Shown here piece after piece: positions 25,033 through 34,200 of a stretch of 46,560 nucleotides of DNA. Position 1 is the stretch's first letter. Every line of letters starts with the position of its first letter. The DNA lies in contig CAIOTH010000095.1 of NCBI GenBank assembly GCA_903861145.1, forward strand, positions 1 to 46,560, read 5' to 3'. The DNA is from an uncultured Bacteroidota bacterium (GTDB taxonomy: Bacteria > Bacteroidota > Bacteroidia > Chitinophagales > LD1). The notes below the pieces were generated by a model. The model was not told the origin of the DNA, ran no database searches, and saw only the letters and a list, made by a program, of their open reading frames with translations. The translations under genes were made by a program, and so were the position numbers.

Positions 25033-26322
25033 ATGAGCGTTGATATATTGCTCGGCCTGCAATGGGGCGATGAAGGAAAAGGAAAAATTGTTGATTACCT
25101 GGCAGGCAACTATGATATAATTGCCCGTTTTCAGGGTGGGCCCAATGCAGGGCACACTTTGGTAATAGATGGGGTAAAAACTGTGTTACATACAGTGCCA
25201 AGCGGTATTTTGCACGAACGCCCGATGAACGTAATTGGCAATGGTGTGGTAATTGACCCCGTAACCTTGCGCAAAGAGGTTGAGAACCTTTTAGCAAAAG
25301 GAGTTGAGATAAATAAGCGCATGTTCATCTCTAAAAAAGCGCACCTTATTTTGCCTACGCACAAAATATTAGATGCCGCTTCGGAGGCATCGAAAGGGAT
25401 TAATAAAATAGGCTCAACTTTAAGGGGCATCTCTCCTACCTACATGGATAAAACAGGAAGAAATGGTTTTAGAGTTGGCGATATATTGGATGCCAATTTT
25501 AAAGGCATTTATGAAAAGATAAAAGAGAAGCATTTAAAGCTGCTTACTATTTACGATTACCAGGATTTTAATTTGGCTGAATTGGAAGCTACCTGGTTTG
25601 AGGCTATTGAATATTTAAGAGGGCTTAACCTGATTGATTCGGAATATTATTTAAACAATGCTTTAAGTAAAGGCCAGAGAATATTAGCCGAAGGTGCACA
25701 AGGCACTATGCTCGATATTGATTTTGGTACTTATCCGTTTGTAACATCATCAAACACCATCACCTCGGGTGCTTGTAATGGTTTGGGTATTGCCCCAACC
25801 AAAATAAAAGAGGTCATTGGTATTTCGAAAGCTTATTGCACAAGGGTGGGCACGGGCCCTTTCCCAACGGAGTTAAATAATGAGACCGGTGAACTGATAC
25901 GCAAAGTGGGTAGTGAGTTTGGAGCAACCACGGGACGTCCGCGCAGGACAGGGTGGATTGATTTGCCGGCATTGAAGTACGCCATTATGATTAACGGTGT
26001 TACTCAAATTGCACTTACCAAAGCCGATGTATTAAACGACTTTGAAGTGATTGAAGCCTGCACCGATTATGAGGTTGATGGCAAGCGCTCGCAAGAAATA
26101 CCTTACGATTTATGTAATACCGAAATAACGCCGGTTTACCATAAGCTTTGCGGATGGAAAAGCGACTTGCGCGCCTTTAACTCATACGATGATTTGCCTG
26201 AAACTTTCCTGGGTTACCTTAACTTTTTAGAGGAATATCTGAAGACCGATATTAGTATGATTTCGACCGGGCCGGAGAGAGAGAAATTGCTCTTTAAGAA
26301 GGCAATGGAAGTAAGTTTATAA
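25033..26322 (+). CDS. purA: Adenylosuccinate synthetase
   Basis: This cytoplasmic enzyme joins IMP and aspartate using GTP, the first committed step to AMP. The sequence is full length at 429 residues. It begins MSVDILLGLQWGDEGKGKIV, with catalytic D13 and the GDEGKG loop, and has FQGGPNAGHTLV with catalytic H41. Further family marks are SSNTITSGACNGLGI and GRPRRTGWIDLPALKYA, and the GTP specificity segment is TKADVLNDFEVIEACTDY. The ATG start is at the standard N-terminus. A terminator lies upstream and a repeat fragment lies between it and pabB, so purA is probably transcribed on its own or with pabB. Confidence 0.97.
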   Translation: MSVDILLGLQWGDEGKGKIVDYLAGNYDIIARFQGGPNAGHTLVIDGVKTVLHTVPSGILHERPMNVIGNGVVIDPVTLRKEVENLLAKGVEINKRMFISKKAHLILPTHKILDAASEASKGINKIGSTLRGISPTYMDKTGRNGFRVGDILDANFKGIYEKIKEKHLKLLTIYDYQDFNLAELEATWFEAIEYLRGLNLIDSEYYLNNALSKGQRILAEGAQGTMLDIDFGTYPFVTSSNTITSGACNGLGIAPTKIKEVIGISKAYCTRVGTGPFPTELNNETGELIRKVGSEFGATTGRPRRTGWIDLPALKYAIMINGVTQIALTKADVLNDFEVIEACTDYEVDGKRSQEIPYDLCNTEITPVYHKLCGWKSDLRAFNSYDDLPETFLGYLNFLEEYLKTDISMISTGPEREKLLFKKAMEVSL

Positions 26323-26337
26323 TAATTTAGACAAATA

Positions 26338-26374
26338 CGGGATTGCTTCGTTGCAAAGCCTCCTCGCAATGACG
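26338..26374. repeat. ATTGCTTCGT...CTCGCAATGACG-type repeat fragment
   Basis: The sequence GGATTGCTTCGTTGCAAAGC followed by CTCCTCGCAATGACG matches a short repeat I recall from intergenic DNA of many bacteria. It lies between purA and pabB. Only one copy is present in the window. Confidence 0.5.
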
Positions 26375-26385
26375 ATGGTTATAGT

Positions 26386-27678
26386 ATGGCCGAATCAACT
26401 ACTGTTACCCTTGATGATATTTCTTCGTTTAAAAAAAGGGCGTTGCTGTGGGCTAACCATTTCAATACCTTTTGCCTGCTGGATAGTAACCAATATCCAC
26501 ACATCTACTATAAAAGTGAAGATTGGGTATTAGCTATTGATACCGTTGATGAGTTGATTTGTGGAGAGAATGCCTTTGAAAAACTGAAAGTATTTCAGGC
26601 AAAGGCCGGTGCCACAATTTTTGGTTTTTTGACGTACGATTTAAAAAATCAAATTGAGCGCCTTGAAAGCAGGCACACCGACCATGTTGGGTTTCCCGAA
26701 CTTTATTTCTTCAAGCCAAGGTATGTTATTACAATAAAGGATAGTAAAGTAACCATTAACCGCAATTATCCTGAAACGTTTGAGTTGATTGAGATGATTC
26801 GGAAGATTAAGATTAATGGTGGGGCACCGTCAACCGAAAAACTGAAAATTGAAGTACGAAGTAAGAAACAAAAATACCTGGATAACATTGACAAAATAAA
26901 GGCGCAAATAGAAGATGGCGATTTTTATGAGTTGAATTACTGCACTGAGTTTTTTGCAGAAAATACAGTTATTAATCCGGTTGAAACTTTTAACCGGTTA
27001 AACGAAAATGCAAAAGCCCCATTTAGTGTATTCTTTAAGCAGAGTGGCAGGTATTTAATGTGCGCCAGCCCCGAAAGGTTTTTAAGAAAAGAGGGCAACA
27101 AACTCATATCTCAACCCATAAAAGGCACCATTAAAAAAGGCGTTACCAAAGATGAAGACGAAGCCTTAAAAGCGCAGCTACAATATGATTTAAAAGAACG
27201 TGCGGAAAATGTGATGATAGTTGACCTGGTTAGAAACGATTTAGCCAAAAGCTCGGTTGCCGGTAGCGTTAAGGTTGAAGAGTTATTTGGGGTATATGGC
27301 TTTAACAACGTTAACCAAATGATTTCGACAGTAGTGTCGGAATTAGATTCGGAAACTCATTTTGTGGATGCTATTAAAAATGCATTCCCGATGGGAAGCA
27401 TGACCGGTGCGCCGAAAATAGAAGTGATGAAGAACATAGAGCAATACGAGGATGTGAAGCGTGGGCTTTACTCGGGTGCTGTGGGTTATATAACTGCCAA
27501 TGGCGGTTTTGACTTTAATGTAGTGATACGAAGTATTTTTTACAACGCATCAACCAACTATCTTTCTATACAAGCAGGTGGGGCGATTACGTACGACTCG
27601 GTACCTGAAAAAGAATATGAAGAAGTTTTACTAAAGGCGCATGGAATGATGCAGGCATTAAATGCAGAATTGGCCTAA
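26386..27678 (+). CDS. pabB: Aminodeoxychorismate synthase component I (PabB-type)
   Basis: This chorismate-utilising enzyme makes 4-amino-4-deoxychorismate, leading to p-aminobenzoate for folate. It has 430 residues. The signature SQPIKGTIKKG (K246) has the PabB-type PIKGT; TrpE has PIAGT, so PabB is preferred over anthranilate synthase. Other family marks are DFYELNYCTEFF, MCASPERFLRKEG, IVDLVRNDLAKSS, GSMTGAPKIEVMKNIEQYE and GLYSGAVGYI. No glutaminase subunit is adjacent. Together with folA it covers part of the folate route. The start ATG follows a repeat fragment by 11 bases. The convergent lipoprotein gene ends 1 base after its stop. Confidence 0.9.
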   Translation: MAESTTVTLDDISSFKKRALLWANHFNTFCLLDSNQYPHIYYKSEDWVLAIDTVDELICGENAFEKLKVFQAKAGATIFGFLTYDLKNQIERLESRHTDHVGFPELYFFKPRYVITIKDSKVTINRNYPETFELIEMIRKIKINGGAPSTEKLKIEVRSKKQKYLDNIDKIKAQIEDGDFYELNYCTEFFAENTVINPVETFNRLNENAKAPFSVFFKQSGRYLMCASPERFLRKEGNKLISQPIKGTIKKGVTKDEDEALKAQLQYDLKERAENVMIVDLVRNDLAKSSVAGSVKVEELFGVYGFNNVNQMISTVVSELDSETHFVDAIKNAFPMGSMTGAPKIEVMKNIEQYEDVKRGLYSGAVGYITANGGFDFNVVIRSIFYNASTNYLSIQAGGAITYDSVPEKEYEEVLLKAHGMMQALNAELA

Positions 27679-27679
27679 T

Positions 27680-28009
27680 TCATCGCTGCACGACAATATT
27701 ATACGTTACCCCTGCAAAATTGCCCCCGTTTGTAACCAGCAAATACACATTAACAGTAGTGGTATCTTTAAAATACTTTGTAACCAAAGGAGTAAATGCG
27801 GTGCAGTCAGTATTATTATAAAATTGCCAGTAGTAGGCATCGGCTAATGTGCTACAATTAGCATCAAATATAATGGGTTGATTAATATGTATACTATCTA
27901 AAGGTGGTGTGGTATTAAAACAGGCGACAGGCGTTTTGCTACATGATTGTACCGCCAGCATTATAACGCCGGCAACCAAGGCCACAACAAGCATTTTCGC
28001 AGTTATCAT
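27680..28009 (-). CDS. Small lipoprotein with PKD-like domain
   Basis: A 109-residue lipoprotein. I chose ATG 28009 over a TTG at 28015. The signal MITAKMLVVALVAGVIMLAV is followed by the lipobox VQSC, so the mature protein would be lipid-anchored. The rest, FNTTPPLDSIHINQPIIFDA, ADAYYWQFYNND-like strands and TTTVNVYLLVTNGGNFAGVT, resembles one PKD/Ig-like module. The start lies 2 bases after the tyrS TGA stop, so the two are co-transcribed. The opposing pabB gene stops 1 base from its own stop. Partner and function are unknown. Confidence 0.75.
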   Translation of the reverse strand: MITAKMLVVALVAGVIMLAVQSCSKTPVACFNTTPPLDSIHINQPIIFDANCSTLADAYYWQFYNNTDCTAFTPLVTKYFKDTTTVNVYLLVTNGGNFAGVTYNIVVQR

Positions 28010-28011
28010 TA

Positions 28012-29283
28012 TCAATTCACTATAATGAGAAAATGTTCTCTTTTCCCTTTGGTAACCAAGAGGTATTTACCATAAAGCAGGTCAGTGGATGACAGCTTCC
28101 GTTCTAAATTTATTTTCGTTTTGTTAACGCTTACGCCATTACCCTGTATGCTCTTTCTTGCTTCGCCTTTCGAAGAAAAAATCTGAGTTTCGGCGCCAAG
28201 CAAACCAACGGGTTCAGCGCCATCTAAAAACATTTCTTTATTAACCCGATAGGTAACATCTCCGTCAAATGCTCCTTCAATTTCTTCGTCATTCAGCTTT
28301 TTAAATTCTTCAAACGATGAGCCGAAAAGCACTTCAGTAGTTTCCTGTGCACGCTTTAAGGCTTCAACCGAATGTACACGGGCGGTAACTTCCTCCGCCA
28401 ATGCGCGTTGCAATTTACGCAAGTGCTCGGCTCCTTTATGTTCTTGCTCAATCGCTTCTATTTCCTCCCGGTTTTTTAAAGAAAATATGCGGATGAAATT
28501 AGGAGCATCAGCATCGCTGGCGTTTAGCCAGAACTGGTAAAACTTGTATGGCGAAGTAAGTTTAGGATCGAGCCAAACATTGCCACTTTCGCTTTTACCA
28601 AATTTACTTCCATCTGCTTTTTTAATAAGCGGAGTGGTGAGGGCGTAAGCAGTGCCACCTTCCATTCTTCTAATCAATTCGGTACCGGTTACAATGTTAC
28701 CCCATTGGTCGCTACCGCCCATTTGCAGTTTTATGCCTTTGTTTTTCCAAAGCCAGTAAAAATCGTAGCCTTGTACCAATTGGTACGAAAACTCGGTAAA
28801 GCTCATACCGGTTTCCATCCGGTTCTGAACCGAGTCTTTAGCTAGCATGTAATTGATAGAGATGTGCTTACCAACATCGCGTATAAAATCAAGAAAGCTG
28901 AAGTTTTTAAACCAATCGTAGTTGTTTACTATTTCGGCTGAATTGGGGCCGCAGTTAAAGTCTAGAAATTTTTCAAGCTGTTTTTGCTGTGCCTGCAGGT
29001 TGTGTTGTAGTATTTCGGGCGTTAAAAGATTGCGTTCGGATGACTTACCTGAGGGATCGCCCACCATACCGGTGGCACCGCCCACCAAAGCAATAGGTTT
29101 ATGCCCGGCGCGCTGAAAATGCAATAAAGTCATTATTTGCACCATATTACCCACACCCAACGAATCGGCCGTAGGGTCAAATCCTATGTATCCTGTAACA
29201 ACTTCCTTATTCAGTAGCTCTTCAGTTTCGGGCATGATATCATGCAGCATATTTCTCCACTTCAATTCATCTACAAAACCCAT
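28012..29283 (-). CDS. tyrS: Tyrosyl-tRNA synthetase with altered HIGH motif
   Basis: A class I synthetase that charges tRNA-Tyr. I chose ATG 29283 (MGFVDELKWRNMLHDIMPET, the family N-terminus, 423 residues); the longer TTG start would lie inside the promoter. Marks are TGYIGFDPTADSL, ALVGGATGMVGDPSGKSSER, KLQMGGSDQWGNIVTG, the KMSKS-like KFGKSESGNVWLD, and a C-terminal S4-like domain ending KREHFLIIVN. The HIGH motif, usually HIGH or HIGN, reads GVGN at 29146-29157, losing the first His. The rest of the active site appears intact, so the gene is probably functional. It leads a two-gene unit with the small lipoprotein and is divergent from the gene at 29500. Confidence 0.93.
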   Translation of the reverse strand: MGFVDELKWRNMLHDIMPETEELLNKEVVTGYIGFDPTADSLGVGNMVQIMTLLHFQRAGHKPIALVGGATGMVGDPSGKSSERNLLTPEILQHNLQAQQKQLEKFLDFNCGPNSAEIVNNYDWFKNFSFLDFIRDVGKHISINYMLAKDSVQNRMETGMSFTEFSYQLVQGYDFYWLWKNKGIKLQMGGSDQWGNIVTGTELIRRMEGGTAYALTTPLIKKADGSKFGKSESGNVWLDPKLTSPYKFYQFWLNASDADAPNFIRIFSLKNREEIEAIEQEHKGAEHLRKLQRALAEEVTARVHSVEALKRAQETTEVLFGSSFEEFKKLNDEEIEGAFDGDVTYRVNKEMFLDGAEPVGLLGAETQIFSSKGEARKSIQGNGVSVNKTKINLERKLSSTDLLYGKYLLVTKGKREHFLIIVN

Positions 29284-29307
29284 CCTTATTGTCGTTTTTA
29301 TTTCGGG

Positions 29308-29315
29308 CAAATATA
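29308..29315 (-). promoter_or_regulatory. -7 element TATATTTG for tyrS
   Basis: On the minus strand TATATTTG is a perfect TAnnTTTG match, 24 bases from the ATG at 29283. It overlaps the TTG that would otherwise be an alternative start codon, so the shorter start is favoured. Confidence 0.65.
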
Positions 29316-29449
29316 CTGGAAACCCCGAAAGGGTGAAGAACCGCTTTCGGGTCGAAATGGGCTGATTTTAACGCCGTGCCAAAATTAACGGACTTTGTAA
29401 CTCTAACTTTCGCACAAGTTATTTGTTAATCCTAACAACCTGCGGCTTG

Positions 29450-29457
29450 TAAATTTG
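29450..29457 (+). promoter_or_regulatory. -7 element TAAATTTG for the PorV/PorU2 cluster
   Basis: TAAATTTG is a perfect TAnnTTTG match. A TTG box lies 24 bases upstream (29423-29425). Transcription would begin near 29461, giving a leader of about 39 nt before the ATG at 29500. It overlaps an upstream TTG codon, which is therefore not the start. Confidence 0.6.
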
Positions 29458-29499
29458 TCTTTATTTGGCACGGTTATCGTAAATTCCGTTCAGTATTTT

Positions 29500-30168
29500 A
29501 TGCACTTTTTGTCCCATTATTACTACGAATTACCGGCTAAAAGCCCACTTTTTGTTGCCGCGCTGGGCATTCCCGACCTTACTCCCGGCTTTTCAAAGGC
29601 TTATAACTCTATCATTAAAAATTCCGTAATACCCAGCAGTGAAGATTTAAAGCAAATACATAGAGGAATTTTGAGCCATTACGCAGCCGATAAAGCCTTT
29701 CATAATTCGCCGGTGTTTATTGACCTGATGTCAAAAACCACGGATGCGTTTTTAACAGAAGGGTTGAGCCGCGAACGGCTAAGGCTATCGGTTATTTCTC
29801 ACGTGGCCGTGGAGTTAATGATTGACAGACAGATTATGATGGAAAATGAACAAATAGGTTATGATTATTACACGTTAATAAATGCAGCTAATGAGGGTTT
29901 GATATTATCTTATTTTGATGCATTTTCGCAGGAGGAGCTGAAGAGAAAATTTTTAATTAAATTTAAGGGGTTTAAAGAGGGCAGATTTTTGTTTTTGTTT
30001 AGCGATATTGAGAAAATAGTAATGGGTTTAGGCCGTATTTACCAGGGTGTTACCAAAACTGTGCTTACCGACGATGAAAAGCACAGGTTTTTTAATGCCC
30101 TAAACAATATTGATTCTACAATTCGTTATAGCTGGAAGGAAATTTTGAACGAAAAAGTTTATGAATAG
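29500..30168 (+). CDS. AcpH-like uncharacterised protein in the PorV/PorU2 cluster
   Basis: A 222-residue protein, started at ATG 29500 because the earlier TTG lies in the promoter. The order of His and Asp residues (MHFLSHYYYE, GIPDLTPGF, HYAADKAFHNSP, ISHVAVELMIDRQI) resembles the ACP phosphodiesterase (AcpH) fold, a metal-dependent all-helical domain. Similarity is judged by eye only, so the activity is uncertain. It has no signal peptide. Its end overlaps the start of the PorV/PorQ-family gene by 8 bases, so the two are translated from one message, followed closely by the sortase gene. This suggests a role linked to surface secretion, perhaps in lipid or acyl metabolism. Confidence 0.7.
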   Translation: MHFLSHYYYELPAKSPLFVAALGIPDLTPGFSKAYNSIIKNSVIPSSEDLKQIHRGILSHYAADKAFHNSPVFIDLMSKTTDAFLTEGLSRERLRLSVISHVAVELMIDRQIMMENEQIGYDYYTLINAANEGLILSYFDAFSQEELKRKFLIKFKGFKEGRFLFLFSDIEKIVMGLGRIYQGVTKTVLTDDEKHRFFNALNNIDSTIRYSWKEILNEKVYE

Positions 30169-31285
30169 AACAACGCGACTATTGCTTCTTTTTTTGGTGT
30201 TAGGTAATGTATCGTTTGGGCAGGTAGTGCGCAAGTACAGCAACGACTTTTTAGAGATTGGTGTAGGGGCACGTGGTTTGGGTATGAGTAACGCCCAGGC
30301 AGCAACTGCAGGCGATGCTTATGCCAGCTATTATAACCCGGCCGGGTTGGTTAATATTCCAAATACTTTTCAAATCGGGTTTATGCATAACGAGTATTTT
30401 GCCGGCATAGCAAAATACGATTACCTGACCGTTGCTATACCAGTAACGCCTAAAAAGCGGGTTATAGCTTTTTCGTTTTACCGTTTTGGTATTGACGATA
30501 TACCCAATACTTTATTCCTGATACAGCCTGATGGTAGTATCAATTACAATAACATTACCTCTTTTTCATCGGCAGATTATGCGTTTATGATGCACTATGC
30601 GCAGGTTTTGCCAATACCGGGGTTAAGCATTGGTGGTAGTGTAAAAATTATTTACCGCCAAATAGGAAGCTTTGCCAAGGCTTACGGTTTTGGTATTGAT
30701 GCTGCTTTACAATACCAGGTTAAAAACTGGCACATAGGCTTAATGGCACAGGATATTTCGAGCACGTTTGATGCATGGCACATGAGCTTTACCGATGCCG
30801 AAAAACAAATATTGCTTCAAACCAATAATGCATTGCCCAGCAATAGCCTTGAAATAACTACCCCGCTTATTACACTGGGCGCCGCTTATGAAGCATTTGT
30901 TGTAAAAACGGCCAAACAAAAATTCTCGATACTTCCGGAAATCGATTTAGGTTTTACTACTGATGGAAAAAGAAACGTGTTGCTTTCAGCCAACCCGATA
31001 AGTATGGATTTTAGGGCAGGTTTGGAGTTAAAATATTCGCCTGCTAAAGATATCGACCTTATATTGCGTACAGGTGCAGGTAACCTGCAAAGAGCAACCA
31101 ACGAATTAGGCAAGCAAAGATTTATTGTATCCCCCAGCATAGGTGCAGGCATCCATATTAAGATAGTTAGTATTGATTACGCGCTTACAAACCTTACCAC
31201 CATTAGCAGCAGCAGCGGTGGTGCAGGTTTATATTCAAATGTAATTTCGGTTAGGGTGGATATTAATAAAAAGCAAAAGGAGTAG
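30161..31285 (+). CDS. PorV/PorQ-family T9SS outer membrane protein
   Basis: A 374-residue outer membrane barrel. It has a signal peptide (MNRTTRLLLLFLVLGNVSFG) and the family opening EIGVGARGLGMSNAQAATAG with DAYASYYNPAGLVNI. The remainder alternates beta-strands to VISVRVDINKKQ. In known T9SS, PorV collects cargo from the translocon and hands it to the PorU sortase in the attachment complex with PorQ and PorZ. Whether this is PorV or PorQ cannot be decided by eye. The gene overlaps the preceding one by 8 bases and lies 3 bases before the PorU2-type gene, so it very probably works with that sortase. Confidence 0.85.
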   Translation: MNRTTRLLLLFLVLGNVSFGQVVRKYSNDFLEIGVGARGLGMSNAQAATAGDAYASYYNPAGLVNIPNTFQIGFMHNEYFAGIAKYDYLTVAIPVTPKKRVIAFSFYRFGIDDIPNTLFLIQPDGSINYNNITSFSSADYAFMMHYAQVLPIPGLSIGGSVKIIYRQIGSFAKAYGFGIDAALQYQVKNWHIGLMAQDISSTFDAWHMSFTDAEKQILLQTNNALPSNSLEITTPLITLGAAYEAFVVKTAKQKFSILPEIDLGFTTDGKRNVLLSANPISMDFRAGLELKYSPAKDIDLILRTGAGNLQRATNELGKQRFIVSPSIGAGIHIKIVSIDYALTNLTTISSSSGGAGLYSNVISVRVDINKKQKE

Positions 31286-31288
31286 CGC

Positions 31289-34200
31289 ATGAGAAGACAT
31301 CTACTCATAATAACTTACCTTCTTATTGGATTTGTATCGCAGCTACAGGCTCAAACCTATGGCAACGAATGGATTGACTATACCCAGGAGCATTATAAAA
31401 TAAGTGTTGGGGCCGATGGCATTTACCGCATCCCCTTAAGCACATTAACTGCAAACAGCCTTGGTTCAATAAGCCCGACCGATTTTATTATGTGGCACAA
31501 CGGGCAGATAGTGCCGATTTTTGTTTCGACAACGAATGGAGCTATTGACTTTATAGAGTTTTTTGGCAAGAAGAACATTGGTGATGTTGATTCGACTTTA
31601 TATGCCAACGACTCGTTACAGCCGCATATTTATTACAGTTTATTTACTGACACAAGTATTTATTACCTTACCGTTAATACCACCGGCGCTGGTGGGCCGC
31701 TTCGTTTTTTTACCCCTAAAACCAACGATTTACTCAACGCGCCGAACCCGGAGCCTTACTTTATGTGTGTGAACCGCCAACTAAATACAGGGTTGAACAT
31801 ACAGGGCCAACAATATTATGCGGGTACTGACCAGGCTTTTAAATCTACTTTTGACTGGGGCGAGGGATATGGCAATTCGCAGTGGTTTGGAAGTTTTGCT
31901 GCTACAGGGCAGGTTACCAGCCAAACTTTTACTTTTCAAACTCCGTTTCTTTATCAACAAGGAGCTCCGGCTACTTTTAAAGCTGTTTACGAAAATTACT
32001 CGCCCGGTTATCACCTGGTGGATGTGCAGTTAAACAATAATGCCCCATATACCCAGGGCTCGAATGGATTTTTCCTAAACAAGTTGAACGTATCGGTTCC
32101 TATCGGCCAATTGCAACCGGGAAGTTCCAGTGTTACATTTTCCACGCAGGATGGCTCTACACAGAGTGTGCAGCAGAACAATGTTTTTTTAACTGAACTT
32201 GATTATCCAAGCCTGTTTAATTTTAATAACCAAAACACTTTCTTCTTCACTATCAATGGCAATCAATCAAGTACGCAACATTTGCAAATAAGTAACTTTA
32301 ACAGTAACGGCTCTCAGCCTATACTTTTCGATTTAAGTAATGGGTTGCGCATACAATCCAACCAGCCTGCAACTAATAGTGTATTTGATTTTGTATTACC
32401 GGCATCGGGTACCGCAAGCCGTGATTTATACCTGATAAGCGGCTTCCCCACCAGTGTAAATATTGTGCAACAAATGGCACCGGTGTTTTTTAAAAACTAT
32501 ACCAATTTAAATGCTGATTACTTTTTGATTTATAATACCCAGCTTGATTCAAACAATGATGTAACCAACTACCAACACTACCGCGATAATAACGGTACCC
32601 CTTACATTGGTAAATTTTACACTGCGCTTATTGATATAGACCAACTGTACGACCAGTTTGGATACGGGGTGAAGAAATCGCCTTTATCCATCCGTAACTT
32701 TATACAATATGCCTTGCACAAGTACGCAACCGGCGCATGGACGCACAAACCGCAATATGCCTTTATTATTGGTAAAGGATACCAGTACCCCGATATGCGC
32801 AACGGGGGCAACTCATATAACAATTGCCTGGTACCAACGTTTGGCCAACCCGGCTCGGATAACCTACTTGCAGCTGCACGGTTTAGCGATACCAGTACCA
32901 TTAGCATTGGCAGGCTTGCTGCGCGAACAGGGCAACAGGTACATGATTACCTGGCAAAAATGCAGGCTTACGAATCTTTTCATGATACCACTTCAACCGG
33001 TGATGGTGCTTTGAATGGCTACCCGGCAGATGAAGCCATTGCACCAAAATTATGGCAGAAACAGGTGCTTGAGTTTAGCGGCGGTACCGGTGCACAGGAA
33101 CAATCGCAATTTGCATCCTTTGTTCAATCTTTTGGTAGTGTGGCGGTTGATAGCTCGTGGGGAGCCAATATTACGTATTATGCCAAAACAGGTAGTGACC
33201 CAATTGCAACTTCGCAGGCTAATGTTATTAAGAACCAGATTGACAGCGGTGCTTCGTTGCTTACTTTCTTCGGCCACTCGGCAACCGGCGCATTTGATTT
33301 TAGTATTGACGAGCCGGAAAACTATACTAACCATAACCGGTACCCGGTGATTCTATCGAACGGATGTTTTGCCGGTGATATATTTGAAACTACCGCCGGT
33401 TACAGCGAGCGCTTTGTGTTGGAGGCCAATATAGGAGCCATTGCTTTTATGGCCACATCAGACCTTTCGGTAAATTATAGCCTTTATAATTTTAGCTATG
33501 CGCTGTATCAAAATTTTTGCAAACAGTATTACATGAACAGTTACGGTTTTGCGGTACGGCAGGCTGTAAAAAATATTATAACCAATTATGCTAACGATCC
33601 TTTTAGCCTGATGGCTTGCTATGAGTTTACGCTACATGGAGACCCTGCTTTAAGGCTCAATATTTATCAAAGGCCTGATTATGCCATTGATAACTCATCG
33701 GTTTATTTTACACCCAGCACGGTTACGCAAAGCAATAATACATTCCAGGTAAACGTAATAGTTACAAACCTTGGCAAGGCCATTAAGGACTCGATTAACG
33801 TAAGCCTTAAGCGTGTGGTTTACGATGCTAATAATAACCAGGTAGTGTTTAATTCGGTTAAGCGGATTTTAGCGCCTTATTACAAGGATACGGTATCGTT
33901 TACTGTAACCACGTTGTCCGCTAATATCGGTACAGGCCAAAACCTTTTCTATCCTTATGTTGATGCCGGCTTTGAGGTAAAGGAAATGGCAGAGGATAAC
34001 AACGGTTTAGCACTTAACCCCAAATCGCTTTTTATACAGCAGGATGATGTGTTGCCTATTTACCCGTACGAATATGCCATTGACTCAAGTGCAGCAGTAA
34101 TTTTAAAAGCATCAACTACTAATCCGTTTGCTGCATTGCGTACTTACGATTTTGAAATTGATACCAGTCAGTTATTTAACCCGGCAACTATGGGCAATGG

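Noticed and set aside
26386-27678. Anthranilate synthase component I (TrpE)
   Set aside because: The PIKGT signature fits PabB, and no trp genes are nearby.
29283-29310. Longer tyrS start at TTG 29310
   Set aside because: That TTG is part of the TATATTTG promoter element; ATG 29283 gives the family N-terminus.
29455-29500. Start of the AcpH-like gene at TTG 29455
   Set aside because: It overlaps the TAAATTTG promoter element; ATG 29500 begins the conserved HFLSH segment.
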